DNA from: Trichomonas tenax
Taxonomy: Eukaryota; Parabasalia; Trichomonadida; Trichomonadidae
Assembly (NCBI GenBank): GCA_023091735.1
Contig: JALKBU010000099.1
Coordinates: 1 to 64,000, forward strand
DNA: 64,000 nt
Reading direction: 5' to 3'
In this document: positions 1 through 9,296 of the stretch, one piece after another
Position numbering within the stretch: position 1 is the first letter of the stretch
Layout of the letters: every line of letters begins with the position of its first letter
Program-made: the position numbers and the translations under genes
Notes under the pieces: generated by a model
Databases searched by the model: none
Seen by the model: the letters and a program-made list of their open reading frames with translations, nothing else
What the model was told of the DNA's origin: nothing

Positions 1-103
1 TTTGCATCATTAATGATTATTGAATTTCTCTCTGATCTGCTTAAGCTCATGATTTAATTAGTATTAAAAAATAATATTTTAAATTTTTATCCAATATAAA
101 ACT

Positions 104-433
104 ATGACAGACTTCGAAACTTTGAAATCGACATTAAAGGAAGAAATATTAAAGGAACTTAGCTCCAAGACCGAAGGTCACGAACTCAAAGCAACAACGA
201 AAACAAGAAAGACGAAAAAGAATGAAAAAAATGATGAAGGAGCAACGGAGAAAAAACCAGTTAAGCCTAAACGTAAGTGTACAGAAAAACAATTAGCAGC
301 ACTTGCTGCAGGTCGTCAGAAAAATCCGAGGTGGATCGCAAAAAGAATGAAGGAAGAAGAAAGGGCTAAAGCCCTTGAGGGACAAAGTCCTGAAGCCAAA
401 AAGAAAGAAGAGGAAGAAAAGAAATCAGAATAA
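104..433 (+). CDS. Small lysine-rich basic protein, probably of a virus-like element
   Basis: The 109-residue frame starts at an ATG and ends at TAA. Roughly a third of the residues are Lys or Arg and the C-terminus is a Lys/Glu run. A central segment around residues 58-80 (CTEKQLAALAAGRQKNPRW) resembles the short basic 'QLAALxxGR' proteins seen in large DNA viruses and Polinton-like elements; this resemblance is from memory. No enzymatic motif is present. It lies 0.4 kb upstream of a phage-collar-like gene on the same strand, and both are embedded in the same intergenic repeats, which suggests a shared mobile or viral origin. A DNA-binding or core role would fit the charge but is an inference. 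Coding status is likely; function is unknown. Confidence 0.6.
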   Translation: MTDFETLKSTLKEEILKELSSKTEGHELKATTKTRKTKKNEKNDEGATEKKPVKPKRKCTEKQLAALAAGRQKNPRWIAKRMKEEERAKALEGQSPEAKKKEEEEKKSE

Positions 434-648
434 CCACTAAAATTATTTTTCAAAATTTCCTTACCCCCAAATCCTTTCGCTTTCTTTTCTTAGTTAGTTA
501 GTTAGTTTGTCATAAATTATTTTTTCTAATTTCTAAATAAATTTCTCTCATAACCACTAAAATTATTTTTCAAATTTCTTACTTCATAAATTCCTTTCGC
601 TTTCTTTTCTTAGTTAGTTAGTTTGTCATAAATTATTTTCAAAACTGA
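431..648 (+). repeat. Intergenic repeat R1, copies a and b
   Basis: Two adjacent copies of a unit of about 100 bp. Each begins ATAACCACTAAAATTATTTT, passes through CCTTTCGCTTTCTTTTC, then a run of TTAG tetranucleotides, and ends TGTCATAAATTATTTT. Three more copies follow the next gene. The units begin at the stop codon of the preceding basic-protein gene, so they may carry 3'-end or spacer signals of the element. Confidence 0.8.
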
Positions 649-652
649 TCAG

Positions 653-835
653 ATTTTATAAAGTCAGGAATTCCAAAATAAAATTAACGTTAGTTTTGTA
701 AGTAATTCAAAAATTTATTTTCTATATAGGGGGAACCTAACTTGTAAAACTAATTCTGTCATAAATATATTTAAAAAGATTTTTGCAGAGCTCGAGGCGA
801 AGACTCGAGGGATGCGAACATCTTATTACTAACTA
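653..835 (+). repeat. Intergenic repeat R2, copy 1, with terminal hairpin
   Basis: A unit of about 180 bp running up to the ATG of the collar-like gene. It contains the shared core TTCTATATAGGGGGAACCTA and ACTTGTAAAACTAATTCTG, and near its end a perfect 6-bp stem CTCGAG-GCGAAGA-CTCGAG at 791-809. A near-identical copy lies at 1972-2160 and a diverged one at 1765-1960. Its position directly before a start codon suggests a promoter or leader cassette (inference). Confidence 0.75.
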
Positions 836-1324
836 ATGAATTTAAAGAAGGATGTATTAAATTCTAAATATGAATTATTAATGACAATTTATCCTGTTGG
901 TTCAATTTACACATCAATGAATAACGTAAATCCTGCTCAAATATTTGGTTTTGGTGAATGGGAGCCAATAGTTGATCGTTTCTTATATTGTGCTAATTCA
1001 TCAAGAGAAACAGGAGGAAGTAAAAAGATTTCAGTAGATAACTTACCTTCACACAATCATTACTTTTCGGGTACAACATCATTGGCAGGAGCTCATACTC
1101 ATTTAATAAGTAATAGAGGTTATTACGGTTGTGGTAACAGAGGAAAAGAAACAATTTCGCGTTATGATATTTCATCAGATACCAGAGAATACAACACGGG
1201 TTTAATCATTGATCATGCAGGAAGTCACATTCATTCAGTTTACGGAAACACTGCCGACACTGGTTCAGGTACTGATTACATGCCGCCATACATTACTGTT
1301 TACACATGGTATAGGGTTTATTAA
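836..1324 (+). CDS. Phage tail-collar / gp10 C-terminal-like fibre protein
   Basis: Complete 162-residue frame. It has the hallmarks of the phage baseplate gp10 C-terminal or tail-collar fold: YPVGSIYTS near residue 21, an FGxGxWEPIxDRFLY segment around residues 40-52, GGS followed by LPSHNH near residue 75, further HTH and HIH histidine pairs, and a closing MPPYITVYTW. In phages these domains form trimeric fibre tips with metal-binding histidines. In a protist genome such a protein is best explained by an integrated virus-like or Maverick element, or by capture from a phage. There is no signal peptide. The leader is repeat R2, and R1 copies follow the stop. Domain identity is well supported; its role in this host is unknown. 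Confidence 0.8.
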   Translation: MNLKKDVLNSKYELLMTIYPVGSIYTSMNNVNPAQIFGFGEWEPIVDRFLYCANSSRETGGSKKISVDNLPSHNHYFSGTTSLAGAHTHLISNRGYYGCGNRGKETISRYDISSDTREYNTGLIIDHAGSHIHSVYGNTADTGSGTDYMPPYITVYTWYRVY

Positions 1325-1339
1325 AATTGAATAAATTTC

Positions 1340-1752
1340 TCTCATTTTCACTAAAATTATTTTTCAAAAACTGAACTCATAAATTTCTTGCCCTTTAGGG
1401 CGTGGGCGAACGGGCTTTCGGCCCTGAGGCACGAAGTGCCGAAGCCCATTCGCTTTCTTTTTTAGTTAGTTAGTTAGTCATAAATTATTTTTAAAACTGA
1501 ATAAATTTCTATCATAACCACTAAAATTATTTTTCAAAATTTCCTTACCCCCAAATCCTTTCGCTTTCTTTTTTTAGTTAGTTAGTTAGTCATAAATTAT
1601 TTTTTTAAATCCAAATAAATTTCTCTCATAACCACTAAAATTATTTTTCAAATTTCTGACTTCATAAATTCCTTGCCCTTTAGGGCTGGGGCGAAGCCCT
1701 TCGCTTTCTTTTCTTAGTTAGTTAGTCATAAATTATTTTTCAAATTTCTGAA
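1340..1752 (+). repeat. Intergenic repeat R1, copies c, d and e
   Basis: Three further R1 units begin near 1340, 1514 and 1629. Copy d closely matches copy a. Copies c and e differ by GC-rich inserts at the position where a, b and d read CCCCCAAATCC or similar: copy c carries a chain of small hairpins at 1390-1453, and copy e carries GCCCTTTAGGGC plus GGGGCGAAGCCC. Each ends in a TTAG run and TCATAAATTATTTTT. Confidence 0.8.
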
Positions 1753-1764
1753 TAAATTTTTAGT

Positions 1765-1960
1765 CATTAGTTTCAAAATCAATTTTAACGTTAATTTTGT
1801 AAGCAAATTCAAAATTTTATTTTCTATATGGGTGGCACCTAACTTGTAAAATTAATTCTATCGTAAATATTAGTATTAATAAATTATTGATTTTGTAATT
1901 TGTGGTTTCAGTAATTATTTAAAAAGATGTTCACAGAAGCCACGGTGTAGTCGTGGATTA
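1765..1960 (+). repeat. Intergenic repeat R2, copy 2 (diverged), with a different hairpin
   Basis: It shares the R2 core (AACGTTAATTTTGTAA, TTCTATATGGGTGGCACCTA, ACTTGTAAAATTAATTCT) but carries an extra internal stretch. In the place of the CTCGAG hairpin it has the stem CCACG-GTGTAGT-CGTGG. The stem sequence differs while the pairing is kept. Confidence 0.65.
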
Positions 1961-1971
1961 TTTTTTTCAAA

Positions 1972-2160
1972 AACTGAATACATTTTATAAAATCAGGAAT
2001 TTTAAAATAAAATTAACGTTAATTTGTAAGAAATTCAAAAATTTATTTTCTATATGGGGGACCCTAACTTGTAAAACTAATTCTGTCGTAAATATATTTA
2101 AAAAGATTTTTGCAGAGCTCGAGGCGAAGACTCGAGGGATGCGAACATCTTATTACTAAC
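1972..2160 (+). repeat. Intergenic repeat R2, copy 3, with terminal hairpin
   Basis: Nearly identical to copy 1, including the CTCGAG-GCGAAGA-CTCGAG hairpin and the following ATGCGAACATCTTATTACTA. The match ends where copy 1 reads TAATG (gene start) and this copy reads TGATAC. The copy therefore abuts a different, GC-richer segment and no downstream plus-strand gene. Confidence 0.75.
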
Positions 2161-2478
2161 TGATACTATAGGCAACACGCAGACCATTAATACCAAATTC
2201 ACCCGAAATTGACACATCGATCTAAAATATGAGATTCAATTTTCCGGAATCCCGGCTCATTCACAGCACCTCCATAACCTCCCAGTGATACATCTGAGGT
2301 CTGCACACTCAGAATTCCCTCAAAGTTGAGAGATCCCCTACCAACCACAAATCTCCACGAAAGCTACCCACCGACCATAAAAAACGCGACATCTCCACTA
2401 GATGGAGACCACACACAAGCAATATGAACCAAAGAGACGCATAAACACTCGCCTTTCCGAGGAGAGTGATATTCTAAA
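2156..2478 (-). pseudogene. Degraded, GC-richer reading frame of unknown family
   Basis: This stretch is visibly less AT-rich than its surroundings. On the minus strand it gives protein-like fragments in alternating frames: MVGG and GSFRGDLWLVG near 2340-2370, SDVSLGGYGGAVNEPGF near 2250-2310, and finally ISGEFGINGLRVAYSIS ending at the TAG at 2156-2158. Gly-rich blocks ending in an 'NGLRVA' type C-terminus suggest a structural or SUMF-like fold, but I cannot name the family. At least two frameshifts and several stops make it non-functional. Its 3' end overlaps the end of repeat R2 copy 3. Confidence 0.45.
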
Positions 2479-2479
2479 A

Positions 2480-3648
2480 TTATCTCCAGAAAAAATCTTT
2501 TTATCACTATAAAAGGGGTTAAGATTGCTTTAAATAGAGCTTTTTATTTGATAAAACATAATTTTTAGTTATATTAATATAATTTGAAAATTTGACCCTT
2601 TTTAGAGGAAAATATTCAATGATTTTATAAGACTCTGTAAAATTTAAAATAAGATGGATTAACATAATATTTAAACAAGCATAAGTTAAGTAAGAACATT
2701 TATAATGCCAAAATGCTGATGGAATCGACAAATCTTTAACATCTTGACGTAAAAAGAATCGTTACAAACAAAATTCTGTATATTAATAGTATTCCACGCA
2801 CCTATAACATTGGAAGAATGAAAATTCGATGTTATCGCATATTTTTAGGAAAAAAGCGAAATACTGTTGTGATTGTAAGTGTTTTTCGATAATTAAGCGG
2901 TAAGAATATGCAGGTATTTTTGATATATGGATAAGCTAGAGCTTTCTGGTATTATTTCTGCATATTTTTGTAATGGTTTGGAGATTTGAAGCAATTTTTT
3001 TCAGAACTTTGTACGTTAAGTTGCCCTAAAAGTCAATTTCGACGTAGTTGTATATTGATGCCACAAAGGGTCAAAGTTTCGGTGTTTAAATGGGCACTTT
3101 ACTTATACCAAATGCTTGTTTCGGGAAATCGCTTGCAAAAAAGTTGTTTGTTGATGTATTTGATAAATTTTCATAAATTCAAGTTTTACACCATAATTTC
3201 TCCTTTGAATTCTTCATATCTTTATGTTTTCTATAGATTTACAATATAGGAAAAGAGTCACAATGACTTTAGAAATAAATTTTTTAATATTCATAATATG
3301 AACTTATTAATATAGTGATTTTCATATACTAGTTATATAAATCTAATTAACAAACAAAAATCTATAAATTGTCGATGAAATATTTCAGATTTTTAATATA
3401 TATTTGAGAAAAAAGCTTATTTGATGTGCATCAATCGATAGTTTTAAAAACATCTTCATTTTAAATAGTTTTTCATATTTGAACATGATCAAATTAGTTT
3501 TATATTGAATCATTATTCAATTTCATAAATTATCAATTTTGCAATGATGTGTTCTATTCAAAAATCAATTTGTAAGGAAAAACATTGCTTATATTATATT
3601 ATTTACCAACTATTTAAAAACAAATGCATGATTTTCTAAAATTTTAAA
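2480..3648. other. Gene-free AT-rich spacer
   Basis: No convincing gene. Short open frames here have no homology I recognise and no initiator. The tail of the spacer is strongly AT-rich and lies next to the 3' end of the Ig-like gene. Confidence 0.5.
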
Positions 3649-5706
3649 TCAAATCTTAAGATGTAAGGTAGCAAGTGAATAACAGAATGCTGAGACTACT
3701 CGCATCCTATTCACAATGTTGTTCATAGGCATTTTATGAGTTTCAATAAGAAATTTGAATGTGAAAGGTATTTCGACTCTTTGAGATTTAGCTCCATATC
3801 CATTTTCAGCAAAAAAGATGATTGCGTGATTTCCTTCTCCTAAGTTAGGTGGTATTGGGAGAGTGATATTGATTGTGTGCATTGATGAATCAGAAATTTC
3901 ATACTGAAGTTGATTTGATTGATTTGTTGAATTGAAAGAATTGTTCAGAAATAAAGTTCCTGCGCCATTATAATCTCGGTATTTAATTGTCGCTTTAATG
4001 TTTTTGTCATTTGATTTGATGAGCATGGATTTGGATATCGATGCATAGAGAATAAGTTGATTAGGTATTATTCGAATATCATAATTTTTCTCAATTTCTA
4101 AGTTAAATTGATTAAAAACTTTGACATTAATTGTATAATTTCCAATGTCAAGATTACTAACATCAGAATGAATGATATTAAGACCATTTTGAACGTCTCT
4201 ATTCAGTATTTCATAATCTGTTCCAAGAATCGAAAAATTGAAATTAAGGATTTCATTTGTTTCAATATTGGCTGTAAAATTTAATTTAAATTCTTCAGAA
4301 GACTTGAAAAAGAAAGTTAATTTTGGATCTTGAAATTGAACTGTTGGAGTTTTTACAACAATAAAATTCTTTGTTATTTTTGTAGATTCATATTTTCCGT
4401 CAGAAGCCCAAATTGTCATTTTGTGATTACCCAATGATAATGAGTTAATTTCCCTGTTAATTTGTTGAGTTGAGTCTGCTGTTAAATCAATATTTGTTTT
4501 ATATGTTGTTGAAGAATTTCCGTCAATAGAATAGATAAGTGTTCCAGTTCCTGTTTTATCAATATCTGATACTTTTACAAATAAGCTGATTGATTGATCT
4601 GGTTTTACATACTGTTGATCAATGCCTGAATTTTGGACAAATTCAACTGTTGGAGGGTTATATTTGAACGTAAATTTAGAAGTGAATGTGTGCTGAATAT
4701 AACCAATTTTTGTTATAACAAAAATAATTACTTGGTGGCTTCCTTCTTTAAAGTCATCAGGAAAAGTGTACGAGTACTGAACAGTTTGAGTAGAAGACAC
4801 TTGAATTTGTTGTATAGGATTTGGATCATCCAAAGCTATTACAACTGTGCATGGGTTTATTGGACTTGCTTTTACATATTTACTGATAACCGCCGCTTTA
4901 TCAATGTTATGGTAATATACGGATTTATCAGAATAAATAGTTTCTTCTAATGCGATTTTATTTGTTTCAGGTTTATCAGTATATAATTCTAACACATTAT
5001 GCTTGAACTGATTGAATATTATGATTTTATTTTGGTTCTGGAATCGAACGATTTTGATCAACACTTTCAATTCTACAAAATTACAGGAAAATGATATGTT
5101 GTGTAGACCGCAAAAATCAAAAAATACTTGTGTATCAATTGTAGTGAATCTCGATTTGATTATATTTGTCCGGTAAAATTCAACTTCGTTAGGATTGGAT
5201 TCAGTCAAATAACAAAGAACAATTTGTGAAGTATTATGTGAGAAAACAGTGAAAGAAAGAGGAATCAATGAGTTAGAGAGATGTGATACATTGAGATCGT
5301 TGTTAAGTGAAAAGTAATTTTCGTCGTAATTATCAAATGAAGGATATTGATGAAATTGTCGTTGATAATCATCAGAGAATGGAACAATTTCGATGTAATG
5401 ATCTTCTGTGAAAAAAATTGATGTTCCGCCGTTTCGCATAATGAAGTGTATTGAATGATGACCTATTTCAAGACCAAAAAGAGACCAATCAATGTCGATG
5501 TTCTGAATTTCGTTGCAATCAAATGAAAAAATTTCTTGAGTTTCTTGAAGATTGTTCTCTATTGATATCGAAGAACAATTTCCAGGAGAAACAATGAAAT
5601 TGATATGAGGATAGCTGTTTATTACATATATTCCTTCGAATTTTGTGTTTATTTTGATCCAAAAATTATTTCCTTTCGATTCATCTATTATTCTTTCATC
5701 ATTCAT
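3649..5706 (-). CDS. Ig/cadherin-like repeat protein, probably surface or secreted, truncated C-terminus
   Basis: A 685-residue frame from an ATG. From about residue 250 it is a chain of beta-sandwich-type repeats of roughly 90 residues, with recurring marks such as LGNHKMTIWASDG, LYSIDG-like strands and closing F-x-V segments, as in trichomonad Ig/cadherin-like surface families. Many N-x-S/T sites fit an extracellular protein. However, there is no clear N-terminal signal peptide, and no membrane segment near the end. The last residues read differently from the sister gene at 9297-11006: a shifted frame here gives AYEQHCE followed by a stop, matching the sister's NAYEQRHE. That points to a frameshift near the 3' end. 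Residues encoded at 4081-4967 are identical to the sister gene. It may be a decaying or converted family member. Confidence 0.65.
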   Translation of the reverse strand: MNDERIIDESKGNNFWIKINTKFEGIYVINSYPHINFIVSPGNCSSISIENNLQETQEIFSFDCNEIQNIDIDWSLFGLEIGHHSIHFIMRNGGTSIFFTEDHYIEIVPFSDDYQRQFHQYPSFDNYDENYFSLNNDLNVSHLSNSLIPLSFTVFSHNTSQIVLCYLTESNPNEVEFYRTNIIKSRFTTIDTQVFFDFCGLHNISFSCNFVELKVLIKIVRFQNQNKIIIFNQFKHNVLELYTDKPETNKIALEETIYSDKSVYYHNIDKAAVISKYVKASPINPCTVVIALDDPNPIQQIQVSSTQTVQYSYTFPDDFKEGSHQVIIFVITKIGYIQHTFTSKFTFKYNPPTVEFVQNSGIDQQYVKPDQSISLFVKVSDIDKTGTGTLIYSIDGNSSTTYKTNIDLTADSTQQINREINSLSLGNHKMTIWASDGKYESTKITKNFIVVKTPTVQFQDPKLTFFFKSSEEFKLNFTANIETNEILNFNFSILGTDYEILNRDVQNGLNIIHSDVSNLDIGNYTINVKVFNQFNLEIEKNYDIRIIPNQLILYASISKSMLIKSNDKNIKATIKYRDYNGAGTLFLNNSFNSTNQSNQLQYEISDSSMHTINITLPIPPNLGEGNHAIIFFAENGYGAKSQRVEIPFTFKFLIETHKMPMNNIVNRMRVVSAFCYSLATLHLKI
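4081..4967 (-). repeat. 887-bp block identical to 9720-10606
   Basis: Line-by-line comparison with an offset of 5,639 shows no difference across about 887 bp, while the sequence just outside both ends diverges at once. It lies inside the coding frames of two paralogous genes. Confidence 0.9.
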
Positions 5707-6159
5707 AACACTTCATTCTGAAACAATAAAATTCTTACTTATCTATCTCCAATTTAAACAAGGAAATAACTTTTCCCTCCATTTGGAAAAATGTCAGTTT
5801 TTGTCTTTTGTGAATTTTAAACTGCTCTTTTCTCATTTAATTCCAACAGACAGAAAGAAACATTATAGCAAATATTCTCAATTTTCATTCTACATCAACT
5901 TCACATCACAAATTATCATCAGAATAAATAAAGTGTTGAAATTCAATAATGATTTATTTGAAAATTGAACAACAATCATCAGATTTATTATAATATATTA
6001 GAACTTGATTTTGCATGAATGAAAGGTTTTATCGATGATCCTCCATACTGAATTAGTTAAAAATTCATATGAAAATTTAACATTATTTTGAAAATGTTTC
6101 CGTTTAGGATAAACAAGAATAAATTATCAAGGATGATCAATTCTAAGGCGCCGAATCAT

Positions 6160-7248
6160 AATCCTGTTATACACATTTTGTCAAAATATTTTCATCGTTG
6201 GTGAATATTGTGAAATAAATGGTTTGATTCCCTGATCCCAAAGAGTACGGTATATCTATCAATTGAGATTAATAATTTATGTTATCTGTTGATGAAAAAA
6301 TCATACTGAATATTGCCAATTCTCTAGATTGATTTTCATCGAATGAATAATGGATACTAATATTATCATCTTTCGATATATTGGAACATTGATCACTTTA
6401 TCGCATATAATATCCGAAGAATTATGTTCAATGGAAATATTAATATCAGGCAAGAGAGTGAAGCTGTGATTGAGAATACTCTTTGTGAAAAATTGATTCT
6501 TAGCATTGATATGAAAAGTTTGATTTCCATATCGAAAATCTTTGGGTATAGTGAAATGAAAAAATGCTTTAGAATTGCTGATATAGCTTGTCCACAAACT
6601 CCCTTCATCATCAAAGGAAAAAAATAGTACAATACTTCACCTGAAGAGATGTCTGCAGTTAATTTGATCGTCAAGCTATATGAATATTTGTTATATTGAG
6701 ACGCTAATACGTTTAAATTAACATCAGGATATTTCATGATTGTAAAATTTTTTCGTTATTGCAGTTGAATTTGTACAATCATCTGTTGCCCAGAGTGAAA
6801 TATTGTGAAAACCTAATGAAAGTGAATCGAGATGTACATTGCCGATGAATTTATTTTGAACTAATATCTGAAATATTTTTGGTTCATCATTGTCAATTTG
6901 CCAATATGCTTTAATAAGACTGTTCCATGATTCGTCAGTGTGATCAACTGGATCAGAAACATCAATAATGACATTAATCGAGGAAGTTGGAATTATGTAT
7001 TGATCTTTGATTGCATAATTTGGATTGATAGAAATAGTTGGAGTATGATCTATGATGTAAAAGATTAAATCATTATTATTGAATAAAGTACAGCCTTCAC
7101 ATTCCGCATGTAAAGTATAATTTCCTGACATTAAATCACTTGGAATTGGGTAAAATCCAGCTCTATCGACGTCATTGAAAGCAATAATATTTGGTTCATT
7201 GTCTTCTATCCAAACTTTTGGATGATATAATGGTTGTTTTTGCACCAC
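6160..7248 (-). pseudogene. Frameshifted Ig-like repeat protein pseudogene
   Basis: A minus-strand family member in pieces. The frame at 7248-6724 opens only at GTG and contains SLGFHNISLWATDD. It then shifts frame near 6735 (LNVLASQYNKYSYSLTIKL), shifts again near 6610 into WTSYISNSKAFFHF with YGNQTFHINAKN, and continues near 6340 as ISIHYSFDENQSRELAIF and near 6230 as IPYSLGSGNQTIYFTIF before a stop. All pieces match the repeat logic of the two neighbouring genes. At least three frameshifts are needed. The 5707-6160 interval between it and the upstream gene holds no other gene. Confidence 0.7.
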
Positions 7249-7310
7249 CCAGAATATTCATCAATCCTTCATTTTTGAAATCATTTAAAATTTTCTGGAC
7301 GGGCATATTT

Positions 7311-8612
7311 AAGGAATAGATGAAACCCTCATTTATACAATGACAGATGTTCTCCATCAATTCCTAAAATCTCTTTTGACTTAGCGTCTTTTGAACCAAA
7401 TGTAATCATTTAATTTAACCTAATTTACATGTTTCGGTTGCATAGGTAATTTAAGCATAATGTTTTTTATTTATGATAAAAATGGAGGAGGTCAAAAATG
7501 AATTAATGAAATTTGAAGGTAATGAATTTATGATAAAAGCATATGTGAAACAACGTAATGAGGAATTAATGAACTTAGACACTTGCGAGCTGAATAAGAA
7601 GCTAAAATCATTCATTGCTTAAATTGATAAAATCGAAAGAAAAAAAAATACTATTGCATAAATCCTTATAGAAAGAAAGAAACAAAACATGACGAAAAAT
7701 AATTGAAATATATTTTTATTCTAGATGGAGTAATGAATGATAGAAATATTATATTATAATCATTTATGATATATTTTATACATTTCATATCTATGAGCTC
7801 ATCGTTGTTAAATTCCTTGATGGCGATTAATGATTTTATGAATGAGGAATGAATTCTTTAACGAATGATACTGGATAAAAGGCGTAGCGTGATATATCGA
7901 GACCAGCTATGTTTATAATAGTGTTTTCATCTCTTATTCTATCTTTTGTACGTTTAGGAAGGGCAATTAATGTAAGGGCTCAAACATTCCTTTTGTCATT
8001 AATTCCCTGATCAAATGCCCTGATTTCATGAGGGATATCGAAGGTATTTCCTTTATCCCATCGGTGAATTTGTGAAATGCTTGTTGTTTCTATATTCTTT
8101 ATATACCAGGCCGAAATATTTGTTCTTTCTTCAAAGAAATAATTTTTGAGTCCTTATCACCTAAATTCTTATTTCCTTCTTTATCAGCACATAATTTATT
8201 AATATGAAAGTTAGATTCATTTAGATTGTGTAGGATAACATTTATTCCATTCTCCTTACAGAGTAGTGAAAGATCGCTTTTAGATAAACATCTATGTTTT
8301 ATGCATATGTACATTATATATTTATCGCTTCATTAATGTTTCTCATTACTGACTGAGTACTGCTTCAGTGCGTAAATAAAACATGACTCCTCCATCAAAT
8401 GCTTTATCTTCTCAAAATCTGATTATTTAGTACTACAGGTTCGACATCAACCTGAATATTTAACATCTATTTTTATCATAAATAAAAAACATTTTGCTTA
8501 AATTACCTATGCAACCGAAACACATAAATTAGGAAAAATGAATGATTACATTTGGTTCAAAAGACGTTAAGTCAAACGAAATTTTATGACTGACGGTTTC
8601 ATCTACGCCTTA
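7311..8612. repeat. Inverted-repeat element of about 1.3 kb with long imperfect arms
   Basis: Positions 7311-7486 and 8466-8612 are reverse complements with indels. Both contain ATTACCTATGCAACCGAAAC (reverse complement on the left), the stretch ATTACATTTGGTTCAAAAGA, and GGTTTCATCTA. The loop of about 980 bp holds a 45-codon plus-strand frame at 7483-7620 (starting ATGGAGGAGGTC) and a broken minus-strand gene. It could be an old foldback transposon or an inverted duplication; no target-site duplication was identified. Confidence 0.6.
7850..8314 (-). pseudogene. Broken gene of unknown function inside the inverted-repeat element
   Basis: The minus-strand frame from an ATG at 8314 runs 71 codons (LSKSDLSLLCKENGINVILH) to a stop at 8099. 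Protein-like sequence then continues in another frame: HRWDKGNTFDIPHEIRAFDQ, then a stop, then ALTLIALPKRTKDRI and NIAGLDISRYAFYPVSF. The continuous character across a frameshift and a stop suggests a decayed gene rather than chance. I do not recognise the family. Confidence 0.4.
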
Positions 8613-9049
8613 AATCTGGCTGCCCAGAGAATTATACATTCTGTTATGGTGTAAATGAAATCCATAACTTTGTTCATTCTTCCAAAAAATAAAATTCCTG
8701 TTTGAAACTAATATTTATTGTTATCAACTATTTTATGAGGGTTTCATTGAATAATAGCGATTTTCCCATGTAAATTTATTTCTTGTTATAATGCATTCAC
8801 CCTAAAAAATATGAATCCATCTATTCTCATTGTCACAATTTGGAAACTAAAGGCAAAATCAACTTTAAAAGTGTTAAGTTCTTTGATATAAAATCTTCTA
8901 CAAAAGACAAATTATTTGCATTTTTAAAGCATCATTTTGATATCACCATAATTAAAAAGATTAATAATAAATTATATAGAGTGGTATAGCAAAGAATTTG
9001 GATTGAGAAGTAAAACGAGATAGTCCAAACTTGCAGAACATATGACTAA

Positions 9050-9185
9050 TCATATTATTGTATGTAAAACAAATTATTTTTGTATCAATTATTTCATGAC
9101 TTTGGAATATTGTGAAATATATTTCATGAGATCCTAGTTTGATATCATCAGCACAAATTCTTAATTATATCATGATATAAAAGGT
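9050..9185 (-). pseudogene. Remnant of an Ig-like repeat gene
   Basis: The minus strand reads CADDIKLGSHEIYFTIFQSH followed by TKIICFTYNN, which matches the 'LGxxxIYFTIF' signature of the pseudogene at 6160-7248. It is about 130 bp of degraded sequence just downstream of the gene at 9297-11006. The interval 8613-9050 holds one more protein-like stretch on the plus strand near 8795-8985 (KKYESIYSHCHNLETKGK) without an ATG; I do not recognise it. Confidence 0.4.
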
Positions 9186-9296
9186 ATTTGACAACAGATG
9201 CATTCGATATTGCAAATTATCAGAAGGCATTTCAATGCTTTGTTCTATCTTCTTTTTAATGCGATACCAAATATTCTATAATTAATGCAATTTAAG

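Noticed and set aside
1953..2159. 68-codon frame across repeat R2 copy 3
   Set aside because: It is formed by the repeat itself, starts after a hairpin without an ATG in a sensible context, and is not conserved in the other R2 copies.
2986..3249. 87-codon plus-strand frame in the first large spacer
   Set aside because: No plausible start (it opens at TTG), no homology recognised, composition driven by AT content.
4633..4950. 105-codon open frame on the plus strand inside the Ig-like gene, with an identical copy at 10272-10589
   Set aside because: It is antisense to the duplicated coding block; its identity simply follows from the 887-bp duplication and it has no protein-like features.
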